Shown here: positions 1 through 5,439 of the stretch, in pieces
How the letters are laid out: every line of letters begins with the position of its first letter
How positions within the stretch are numbered: the stretch's first letter is position 1
Assembly: GCA_007122815.1 (NCBI GenBank)
Contig: SKSV01000231.1
Coordinates: 1-8,680, forward strand
Source of the DNA: Trueperaceae bacterium
Lineage (GTDB): Bacteria; Deinococcota; Deinococci; Deinococcales; Trueperaceae
Direction of reading: 5' to 3'
DNA length: 8,680 nt
Made by a program: the position numbers and the translations under genes
The notes under the pieces: model-generated
Told to the model about the DNA's origin: nothing
Database searches by the model: none
Seen by the model: the letters and a program-made list of their open reading frames with translations, nothing else

Positions 1-352
1 CGAGGTACGCCGGCGCACTCGTCACTAGCGGTGTGACGGCGGTCAACAGTGTCTGCGCCACCACCACGGCGGCGGCGAGTCGAAGCTTCAGGAGCAGGTC
101 TCGGGCGCCACCGGTGCGCTTCAGGACCAGCCCAACCACGACAGCGACCGCTGAGGTCACTAGCGCAAGCGTAGCCATGAAGGTAGCCACTTGCTCGGCG
201 CCCAAGCCCAACCGGTTGCGCCCCAGGTCGGTCAACCCGATCTGGATGAAGGTGACGTTGTAGTAGTAGCCCAACGCCATCATGCCAACGAACAACGCCG
301 TACCCGCCACGCTGATCGTGCGCTCGCTCCGAGGTCGCTTCACGGCTGCCAC
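1..352 (-). CDS. Probable MFS-type transporter, N-terminal part only (runs off left edge)
   Basis: Translating the minus strand from a GTG at 352 gives 117 open residues to the window edge. After a basic cytoplasmic-type start (VKRPRSERT) come three hydrophobic stretches. The first, at about residues 14-38, contains FVGMMALGYYYNVTFIQIGL. The second, at about 54-76, contains VATFMATLALVTSAVAVVVG. The third, at about 93-112, contains LAAAVVVAQTLLTAVTPLV. A short polar loop with KRTGG follows the second helix. This resembles the first helices of a major facilitator transporter, though no family-specific motif is visible and the substrate is unknown. The start could also be the GTG at 343; I prefer 352 because a -35/-10 pair sits right before it. 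It diverges from the large SARP-like regulator, so regulator-transporter linkage is plausible. The membrane-protein call is firm, the MFS call less so. Confidence 0.65.
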   Translation of the reverse strand, partial: MAAVKRPRSERTISVAGTALFVGMMALGYYYNVTFIQIGLTDLGRNRLGLGAEQVATFMATLALVTSAVAVVVGLVLKRTGGARDLLLKLRLAAAVVVAQTLLTAVTPLVTSAPAYL

Positions 353-361
353 GCTCTCCCA

Positions 362-390
362 ATACTCCCTGGCGCCACACTCCAAGTCAA
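362..390 (-). promoter_or_regulatory. Candidate promoter of the transporter gene
   Basis: On the minus strand TTGACT (385-390) is followed after 17 bases by GAGTAT (362-367). The -35 matches the sigma-70-type consensus TTGACA at five of six bases, while the -10 matches TATAAT at only three of six. The -10 ends 9 bases before the GTG at 352, so transcription would begin at or near the start codon, which implies a leaderless or nearly leaderless mRNA. A GGGAG lies 3 bases before the GTG, which is too close for a standard Shine-Dalgarno site. This is inferred from sequence only. Confidence 0.4.
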
Positions 391-442
391 ATGCAGACCG
401 TCCTATCGCGCTGAGGCTCTCCGCGACATCGTCCGGCGCCAC

Positions 443-466
443 TGGTCGACTATGATCGCTCGACCA
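443..466. promoter_or_regulatory. Inverted repeat over the regulator's promoter, candidate operator
   Basis: TGGTCGA (443-449) and TCGACCA (460-466) form a perfect 7-bp inverted repeat with a 10-bp spacer. The half-site centres are 17 bp apart. It encloses the -10-like TATGAT and ends on the first base of the ATG of the SARP-like regulator. A protein bound here would block RNA polymerase, so autoregulation or control by another repressor is possible. A repeat of this size can arise by chance, so this is only a candidate. Confidence 0.35.
451..456 (+). promoter_or_regulatory. Candidate -10 element, leaderless start of the SARP-like gene
   Basis: TATGAT matches the TANNNT pattern and lies 9 bases before the ATG at 466. 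No purine-rich Shine-Dalgarno sequence lies between them, and the sequence about 17 bases upstream is not a recognisable -35. This fits leaderless transcription, which is frequent in Deinococcota. Confidence 0.4.
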
Positions 467-3400
467 TGCGCTTACGCACCCTGGGCAGATTGGTGCTCGA
501 AGAAGTCACCTTCACGCGCCCGAAACCCTTGCTGTTGCTGACCTACCTGGCGCTCGAGGGAACCCAGAAGCGCCGGCACCTTGCTGAGCTCTTCTGGCCC
601 GCGGCCGCCGATCGCATGAAGAGCCTCACCGTGGCGCTCGCCAGGCTGCGTCAAGGAGCGCCGGGCGCAGTCGAAGCGGACGACGATTCGGCCTGGTCTA
701 CCGTCGAGGCGGACGCATCGCAGTTCATGAACCTGGTCGAGCGAAGCCGACCGAGCGAGGCGCTGGAGCTCTACCGTGGGACCTTCCTGGCGGGCTTCTA
801 CTTGCGGAACTGGAGTGCAGAGCTTGAAGAGTGGATCTACCAGACGCGCGAGTTCGTAGCCGTCCACGCTCGTCGGGCTCGGCTCGACCTGGCCGAGCAG
901 CAGGCGCTCGAAGCACGCTTCGATGAAGCCGCGAAGCACGCCGAAGCCGCCTACAGGCTCGAGAGCGCGCCGGCGCCGGAACCTGAGGAGCTGCGGCGCA
1001 TCCACACCTTGCTCACCGCCGCGAACAACCCGCACGCGATAAAGGTTCGCGAGGAAGCCGGCGAGTTCGGCCTCGATCTGAGCGGCTCGGTGGAGGAGGC
1101 GAAGGAACACCTACGAGGAGCTAGCGCCGCCCGCCAGGCGGCCCCGCTCACCAACCTTCCCAAGCGGGACAACCCCATGGTGGGGCGCGACCTCGAGCTC
1201 ACCGAAGTCGGGACCCTGCTCTCACGACCTGACTGCCCTCTCTTGACTCTGGTGGGTCCTCCAGGAGTCGGCAAGACCCGCTTGGCGGCTCAAGTGGCAC
1301 GAGAGCAGCTTGCGCTCGATGCGTTCGATGGCGGGGTCTACCAGGTCTCGCTCGGGGCGCTCGCGTCCGCGAGCGCCATCCCCAACTCGATCGCCGAAGC
1401 TCTCGGGATCGAGGTCGATGGAGCGGGAGAGCCCTTCGAGCTGGTAGCGGAGCGCATCGGTACCCGAGGTGTGCTGCTGGTCATCGACGACGTCGAGCAC
1501 CTCATCTCCGGCGCGTCGCGTGATGCCGCCAGCACCCGCGAAGTGGACGGCGCGAGCACCCTCTCGGAGCTGATCGAGAGGTGTCCCGAGCTCACGCTCC
1601 TGGCGACCTCACGAGAGCGCCTCAACCTGGAGCATGAGCAGGTCTTCCCACTAGCGGGCCTGCCCTACCCGGAGAGCGACGCTCCAGGACTCGCCGAAGC
1701 GCGCCGATTCGACGCGGTCAAGCTCTTCGAGCAGCGCGCCAGGCGCGCGCTGCCGGGCTTCGAGTTGAGTCTGGAGAACCTTCCGCACGTGCTCCACGTC
1801 TGCCGCTTGGTCGAAGGGTTGCCGTTGGCACTAGAACTCGCTGCCGTCTGGGTCCGCGTCATCGGGGTCGACGAGATCGCCGCCGAGCTCGAGCGCGACC
1901 TCGATCTGCTCAGCACTACCGCCCGTGACGTGCCAGCCAGACGTAGGAGCATCCGTGCCGCGTTCGAGCACTCCTGGCGACTGCTCTCCGAAGAGGAGCG
2001 GAAGGTCCTGGCGAGGCTGGCGGTGTTCGCCGACGGTTTCCGCCGGAAGGCCGCGAGCGCCGTCGCGGAGGCCACGATCCCGGTACTCGCCTCGTTGGTG
2101 GACAAGTCGTTGCTCCGCCTAGACGGTTCTGGACGCTACAGACGACACCCACTACTGCTCCAGTACACGGCGGAGAAGCTCTCGCAGGAACCTGAGGAGC
2201 GATCGCGAGCCCAGCGCGCGCACCGCCGCTACTACATCGACACGCTGCAGAGCTTCGAGGACGCTCTGGTTGGATCTCCGCGCCAGAGCCAGACGCTGGC
2301 GCTGATCGAGCACGACCTGGCCAACACCGAGAAGGCCTGGCACGCGGCCGCCGACGACGGCGCGATCGACGACCTCTGGGACGCATGCCGGCCCCTGCAG
2401 ACGTTCTACATCCAGCGAGGAGGCCTGGCTCACGTCGCTGCGACCGCGTTCTCGCGCGCCGCAGCCGTGGTCGAGCAGCGTGAGCCCGACGAACGGGCTC
2501 TGCTCGGCCGCCTGCTGGCCGCCGAGGCGTGGTTCAGGTACCGGCTGGGCGAGACGGAGCCGAGCACCGCTACCGCAGCGCGTGCGCTCGAGTTGCTGCG
2601 CTCGCGCGAAGGCAGCGAGTCGGTGGTCACGAGCGAACGTTCGCTGGCGATCGAGCGGGCGTTGATCAGCTCGCTCAACACCTTGGGTAACCTCGCCAAG
2701 CTACGCGGCGACCTCGGAGAGGCGGAGAGCAGGTTCGGTGAAGCCCTGGGGCGCGCCCGAGCGCGAGGCAACGGCGCACAGGTCACGATGCTTCTCAGCA
2801 ACCTGGCCCTCGTGGCCAAGACCCGCGGCGACTTCGACGAGGCCGAGGAACTCTTCGACGAGGTGCTGGCCCTCAACCGCTCGCGCCACAACCACAGGTC
2901 CGTCGTACGCAACCTCGCCAACCTGGGAGGCCTGAAGGTGATGGCTGGCAGGCCCGAGCAGGCAGAGCAGGTGTTGCACGAAGGGTTACGACTGGCCAGG
3001 GAGATCGGCTACGGAGAGCTGGTTCCCAACCTGCTGCTGAACCTGGGTGGCGCAGCTTACGCGTTGGGCGATCACGCGCGGGCCCGCGGTCTGTACCTCG
3101 AGGCGCTGGAGCACCAACGAGGCAGCTTCGAGCGGGACTTCGAAGCTGACGCCCATTGCGCTTTGGGGCAAACCGAAGCCGCCCTGGGGAACCATCGGGA
3201 AGCCGCCGAGCGCTTCTCCACGGCTCTCCTCCTGGCCTGGACCGCCCAGTATCACAAGGTGATCTGCGAGAGCCTGATAGGTCTCGCAGGCATCGACCTC
3301 GTGCTCGGCGAACCCGAGCGTGCCGCGCTTCTCGTCGGCTCACTCCGTGCGCATGGTCCCTTGGAGGCTCCTTTGAGGGACAGGCTTACGGAGCTCGAGG

Positions 3401-3516
3401 CCAGGCTCGCAGCGACGCTCGGACCGGACGTGTCCTGCGCAGCAAGCGATCGCGGGGCCAACATGCCGCTCGAGCGTCTCGTCACGGAGGTGGCTCCCGA
3501 ACTCGTCGCAAGGTGA
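466..3516 (+). CDS. SARP/AfsR-like regulator: winged helix, BTAD, STAND NTPase, TPR repeats
   Basis: This 1016-residue protein is probably a signal-responsive transcription activator in the cytoplasm. Residues about 1-88 look like the OmpR-type winged helix of SARP proteins (RPKPLLLLTYLALEG, HLAELFWP, LTVALARLR). Residues about 90-195 are the helical BTAD domain. A STAND-type NTPase begins at MVGRDLEL (238), with Walker A GPPGVGKT at 264-271, Walker B LLVIDDVEH at 337-345, an ATSRERL sensor motif and GLPLALELAA at 451-460. A winged helix follows at about 491-575 (FEHSWRLLSEEER). From about 700 to 960 there are repeated TPR-like helix pairs (GNLAKLRGDLGEAESRF, NLALVAKTRGDFDEAEELF, GGAAYALGDHARARGLYLEAL). 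All NTPase motifs are intact. The ATG at 466 opens directly on the winged helix and has no Shine-Dalgarno site. The inducing ligand and target genes are unknown. The divergent transporter is the obvious candidate target. Confidence 0.9.
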   Translation: MRLRTLGRLVLEEVTFTRPKPLLLLTYLALEGTQKRRHLAELFWPAAADRMKSLTVALARLRQGAPGAVEADDDSAWSTVEADASQFMNLVERSRPSEALELYRGTFLAGFYLRNWSAELEEWIYQTREFVAVHARRARLDLAEQQALEARFDEAAKHAEAAYRLESAPAPEPEELRRIHTLLTAANNPHAIKVREEAGEFGLDLSGSVEEAKEHLRGASAARQAAPLTNLPKRDNPMVGRDLELTEVGTLLSRPDCPLLTLVGPPGVGKTRLAAQVAREQLALDAFDGGVYQVSLGALASASAIPNSIAEALGIEVDGAGEPFELVAERIGTRGVLLVIDDVEHLISGASRDAASTREVDGASTLSELIERCPELTLLATSRERLNLEHEQVFPLAGLPYPESDAPGLAEARRFDAVKLFEQRARRALPGFELSLENLPHVLHVCRLVEGLPLALELAAVWVRVIGVDEIAAELERDLDLLSTTARDVPARRRSIRAAFEHSWRLLSEEERKVLARLAVFADGFRRKAASAVAEATIPVLASLVDKSLLRLDGSGRYRRHPLLLQYTAEKLSQEPEERSRAQRAHRRYYIDTLQSFEDALVGSPRQSQTLALIEHDLANTEKAWHAAADDGAIDDLWDACRPLQTFYIQRGGLAHVAATAFSRAAAVVEQREPDERALLGRLLAAEAWFRYRLGETEPSTATAARALELLRSREGSESVVTSERSLAIERALISSLNTLGNLAKLRGDLGEAESRFGEALGRARARGNGAQVTMLLSNLALVAKTRGDFDEAEELFDEVLALNRSRHNHRSVVRNLANLGGLKVMAGRPEQAEQVLHEGLRLAREIGYGELVPNLLLNLGGAAYALGDHARARGLYLEALEHQRGSFERDFEADAHCALGQTEAALGNHREAAERFSTALLLAWTAQYHKVICESLIGLAGIDLVLGEPERAALLVGSLRAHGPLEAPLRDRLTELEARLAATLGPDVSCAASDRGANMPLERLVTEVAPELVAR

Positions 3517-3540
3517 TGACTGCCTCGCGACGAGTTCGGG
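3496..3540. terminator. Perfect 14-bp hairpin at the convergent gene junction
   Basis: CCCGAACTCGTCGC (3496-3509) pairs perfectly with GCGACGAGTTCGGG (3527-3540) around a 17-base loop. The left arm lies inside the last codons of the SARP-like gene, and the loop contains its TGA stop. The methyltransferase gene ends 38 bases further right on the other strand, so one palindrome could stop transcripts from both sides. Neither strand shows a T-tract after the stem. It is therefore not a textbook intrinsic terminator and may act as a 3'-end stabiliser or pause site. Confidence 0.5.
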
Positions 3541-3564
3541 CACGGCCCGCTAGGACTCGCGATC

Positions 3565-3578
3565 GGGCCTCGGGGCCC
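3565..3578 (-). terminator. Small GC hairpin directly after the methyltransferase stop
   Basis: GGGCC and GGCCC flank a 4-base loop and abut the TGA of the methyltransferase gene (3579-3581). The stem is short but pure GC, and no T-run follows. Together with the 14-bp stem at 3496-3540 it may end the minus-strand operon transcript. The 62-bp junction at 3517-3578 holds nothing else I can identify. Confidence 0.35.
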
Positions 3579-4349
3579 TCAAGCAGGCTTCTGTGCGGAG
3601 ATCGAGACGCTCTTCACGCCGAAGCGCGCCGTCGCGCCCTGGGCGGATCCGGAGAGGAACGCGTACTCGCGGTTCTCCTCGACCGATCGCACGACGAGTC
3701 CCGCTGCCTCGATCATGCCCAGGTAGCTGGCCTCCTGCGCGGCCCCACCTATGCAGGCCGCCCAGAGCGAGCTGTCTCTGACGATGTCGTCGGTGAGTTG
3801 CTTCTCGGTCACGATGTCGGCGATCGCCATGCGGCCGCCCGGCTTGAGCGCTCGGGCGATCTCGTCGAAGACGCGCTGCTTGTCGGCGGCGAGGTTGATC
3901 ACCCCGTTCGAGATGACCACGTCAACGCTTCCAGCTTCGACCGGCAGGTCTTCGGCGTAGCCTGCCACGAACGAGTTGCTCGTGAAGCCGTGGTCGGCGC
4001 GCAGGCGCTCGGCTTTCGCCAACTGCGCCTCCGTCATGTCCACACCGATAACGCGGCCGCTGCTTCCGACCTTGCGAGCGGCCAGGAAGCTGTCCATGCC
4101 AGAGCCACTCCCGATGTCGAGCACCGTGTCGCCCTCACTGATCTCGGCGAGGTGTAGGTGGTAGCCGACGCCGGCGAAGGACGCTATGGCTTCTTCTGGC
4201 ACTCCATCGAGCTCCTCGGCGGGGTACCCCAGCCGCTGGGCAAGGGGGCGCCCCATCTCGAAGTGGAACTCGCCGTCCGGTCTCTCGGCAACCTCGTGGT
4301 AGACCGAGCGGACCTTCGTGCGGAGGTCTTCTACCTCGACCGTGCTCAT
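3579..4349 (-). CDS. ArsM-like SAM-dependent methyltransferase lacking two arsenic-site cysteines
   Basis: This 256-residue class I methyltransferase is the last gene of the three-gene operon. The SAM site is clear: VLDIGSGSGMDSFLAARKVG at 76-95, the acidic loop VIGVDMT at 100-106, SVDVVISNGVINL at 141-153 and LKPGGRMAIADIV at 168-180. This layout, plus the downstream WAACIGGA, is that of the arsenite methyltransferase (ArsM) group. ArsM uses three cysteines to hold As(III). Here the GCG position reads GVG (60-62) and the SNCVINL position reads SNGVINL (G149), and only the C199 equivalent remains. Arsenite methylation is therefore doubtful, and the substrate could be another soft nucleophile or a small metabolite. 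I start at the ATG at 4349, not the in-frame GTG at 4358, because that GTG lies inside the Shine-Dalgarno sequence. The methyltransferase fold is certain and the substrate unknown. Confidence 0.88.
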   Translation of the reverse strand: MSTVEVEDLRTKVRSVYHEVAERPDGEFHFEMGRPLAQRLGYPAEELDGVPEEAIASFAGVGYHLHLAEISEGDTVLDIGSGSGMDSFLAARKVGSSGRVIGVDMTEAQLAKAERLRADHGFTSNSFVAGYAEDLPVEAGSVDVVISNGVINLAADKQRVFDEIARALKPGGRMAIADIVTEKQLTDDIVRDSSLWAACIGGAAQEASYLGMIEAAGLVVRSVEENREYAFLSGSAQGATARFGVKSVSISAQKPA

Positions 4350-4352
4350 CTC

Positions 4353-4363
4353 GATCACCTCCT
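4353..4363 (-). promoter_or_regulatory. Very strong ribosome binding site of the methyltransferase gene
   Basis: On the minus strand the 11 bases AGGAGGTGATC match the full anti-Shine-Dalgarno tail of bacterial 16S rRNA. AGGAGG ends 8 bases before the ATG at 4349. The in-frame GTG at 4356-4358 is part of this site, so it cannot sensibly be the start. The site predicts strong independent translation of the last gene in the operon. Confidence 0.75.
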
Positions 4364-4403
4364 CCTGTTGGCTGTTTGCGTGCTAGAGCCGAGCTTCATC
4401 CGT

Positions 4404-4703
4404 TCACTCGCTCACTTCGCGGAACACCTCGCGGCGGCCCGACATGACCAGCGGAACGAGGCGCTCGTAGGTGGCTTGCCAGTCGGACGCGTCACGGGTG
4501 TTGCCGAGCGCCTGCTCGTAGGCACTCAGGCTCTCCACGCGGGTCTCCATCACGAGCGTGTAGAAGTCGCCCGTCATGTCCGCCAGGAGCCGATCGACCG
4601 GGTAGCCCGCCCGCTGCAGCGCCTCGCGGCCCTGCTGCAAGAGCTCGATCGCTTGCTTCGCCTTACCGAACTCGAGTTGGAAGATGTCGCGAACGATGAT
4701 CAT
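4404..4703 (-). CDS. NIPSNAP/ABM-like small dimeric alpha-beta barrel protein, unknown function
   Basis: This 99-residue protein begins MIIVRDIFQLEFGKAKQAIE, a first beta strand followed by a helix. It continues with a strand around FYTLVMETRVESLSAYEQAL and ends in a helix and strand around RLVPLVMSGRREVFREV. This strand-helix-strand-strand-helix order and the ending typical of short ferredoxin-like monomers suggest a dimeric alpha-beta barrel of the NIPSNAP/antibiotic-biosynthesis-monooxygenase-like kind. I see no cysteine, signal peptide or membrane segment. Its ATG overlaps the stop of the OsmC gene as ATGA, which indicates translational coupling. An open frame continues far upstream, but that part is antisense to nothing useful and shadows the OsmC gene; the start at 4703 has a GGAGGG five bases before it. 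Members often bind or modify small hydrophobic compounds, but no substrate can be named here. Confidence 0.75.
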   Translation of the reverse strand: MIIVRDIFQLEFGKAKQAIELLQQGREALQRAGYPVDRLLADMTGDFYTLVMETRVESLSAYEQALGNTRDASDWQATYERLVPLVMSGRREVFREVSE

Positions 4704-5287
4704 GCCATCCCTCCAGAGTCCTCCAAGCGGACGGACACGGGAACAGGGTTCGTGAGGATGTCCAGGACCGGTGAGGTGCGCTTGACATGCTCGCAAAGCT
4801 CGACGAGCTGCTCGCGCGGGGCGTCGGCCTCGACCCGGTAGCTCACCTCGATGCCCTCGTAACCGGGCCGCAGCTGGTCGCTCAAGCCGAGGAAGGCGCG
4901 CAGGTCGAGGTCGCCTTCGACGTCGAGCTCGAGTGACTCCACCTCGATACCTCGGGCCGCCGCGTTGTACACGAAGCCAACCGTCAAACAAGACGTAAGT
5001 GCGTGTAGGACTGCCTCGACCGCGTTGGGTCCGCGGTTCGCGCCGAGCAGCAGGGGTGGCTCGTCGCCTTCGAGCACGAACGGCTCGGAGCGAGAGGTAT
5101 CCTCCTGGCCCGCGCCGTAGAAGCCCTGAACCCGTGTCTCGGAGGCTCCTCCGCCGACCCACTCCGTGTTGGCGCGGAACTTGAAGCGGGCGAGGCTCGG
5201 GTCGTTCTCGATCGCGCCGATGGTGGCGACCAGCCGATCCACGTCCACGCCGTTGCGTACGCTGTTCTGACTCGCTGTGTCGGTCAT
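4700..5287 (-). CDS. OsmC/Ohr-superfamily protein
   Basis: This 195-residue first gene of the operon belongs to the OsmC/Ohr superfamily, soluble cytoplasmic dimers that use two cysteines to reduce organic peroxides. Recognisable segments are the N-terminal FRANTEWVGGGASETRV (38-53), then EPPLLLGANRGPNAVEAVLH at 76-95 and the first cysteine C100 in LTSCLTVGFVYNAAARGIEV. A beta sheet with VEGDLDLRAFLGL (123-135) follows, and the second cysteine C165 lies in LCEHVKRTSPVLDILTNPV. Both cysteines are present, so redox activity is possible, but the second lacks the Cys-Pro context usual in classical OsmC and Ohr. It belongs to a longer subgroup whose substrate is not clear to me. The ATG at 5287 has a good Shine-Dalgarno site. 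An in-frame extension upstream to 5605 shows no conserved sequence and overlaps the divergent gene. The gene overlaps the next one by four bases. Confidence 0.9.
   Translation of the reverse strand: MTDTASQNSVRNGVDVDRLVATIGAIENDPSLARFKFRANTEWVGGGASETRVQGFYGAGQEDTSRSEPFVLEGDEPPLLLGANRGPNAVEAVLHALTSCLTVGFVYNAAARGIEVESLELDVEGDLDLRAFLGLSDQLRPGYEGIEVSYRVEADAPREQLVELCEHVKRTSPVLDILTNPVPVSVRLEDSGGMA
4709..4714 (-). promoter_or_regulatory. Ribosome binding site deciding the start of the 99-residue gene
   Basis: GGAGGG on the minus strand sits 5 bases before the ATG at 4703, inside the last codons of the OsmC gene. It supports the short 99-residue protein over the much longer open frame that continues upstream. 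Confidence 0.65.
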
Positions 5288-5290
5288 GTC

Positions 5291-5299
5291 TTCCTCCTT
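5291..5299 (-). promoter_or_regulatory. Ribosome binding site of the OsmC-family gene
   Basis: AAGGAGGAA on the minus strand places GGAGG five bases before the ATG at 5287. This fixes the start of the OsmC gene and excludes the longer open frame. An SD this far from any clear -10 also implies a leadered transcript, unlike the two divergent genes at the left of the window. Confidence 0.75.
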
Positions 5300-5347
5300 C
5301 CGATGTCTTTCCGGCTCTCGGCCGTGCTCACAGGCTGCGCGGGCGGG

Positions 5348-5365
5348 CACTACCGAGCCACTACC
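5348..5365. repeat. Heptamer direct repeat with 11-bp period, candidate SARP operator
   Basis: CACTACC occurs at 5348-5354 and again at 5359-5365, separated by 4 bp, or GGTAGTG twice on the minus strand. Two exact 7-mers with an 11-bp period put both sites on one face of the helix. This is the arrangement described for SARP activators. The repeats lie in the 152-bp divergent gap (5288-5439) between the OsmC operon and the M28-like gene, about 60 bp upstream of the OsmC start. I see no convincing -10 at the SARP-typical distance on either strand. The rest of the gap shows no clear promoter. Confidence 0.35.
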
Positions 5366-5439
5366 AGCGCCTCGCCCGCGTGTACCAGAGGTCAGCCGGT
5401 CGAAGCGAACCGGGGGTACGGGCGTGCAAACGTGAAAGC

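Noticed and set aside
371..442. GGCGCCAC at 371-378 and 435-442 as paired operator sites
   Set aside because: GGCGCC-containing words are frequent in this GC-rich sequence, and the 64-bp spacing has no regular relation to either promoter.
3156..4841. Long plus-strand open frames at 3156-4157 and 4158-4841
   Set aside because: They run over the regulator's end or antisense to the operon. Their composition is that expected of GC-rich shadow frames, and the minus-strand products have clear families.
4704..5162. N-terminal extension of the 99-residue frame up to 5162
   Set aside because: It is a Gly/Arg-rich out-of-frame shadow of the OsmC gene. The coupled ATG at 4703 with GGAGGG explains the real gene.
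5396..5413. CCGGT/ACCGG inverted repeat in the gap before the M28-like gene
   Set aside because: Arms are only 5 bp and the inner bases do not pair, so it is not distinguishable from chance.
5380..5439. GTG at 5380 as the start of the M28-like gene
   Set aside because: It adds 20 unconserved, Arg-rich residues with no ribosome binding site. The ATG at 5440 fits the family's N-terminus better, although it too lacks a clear site.
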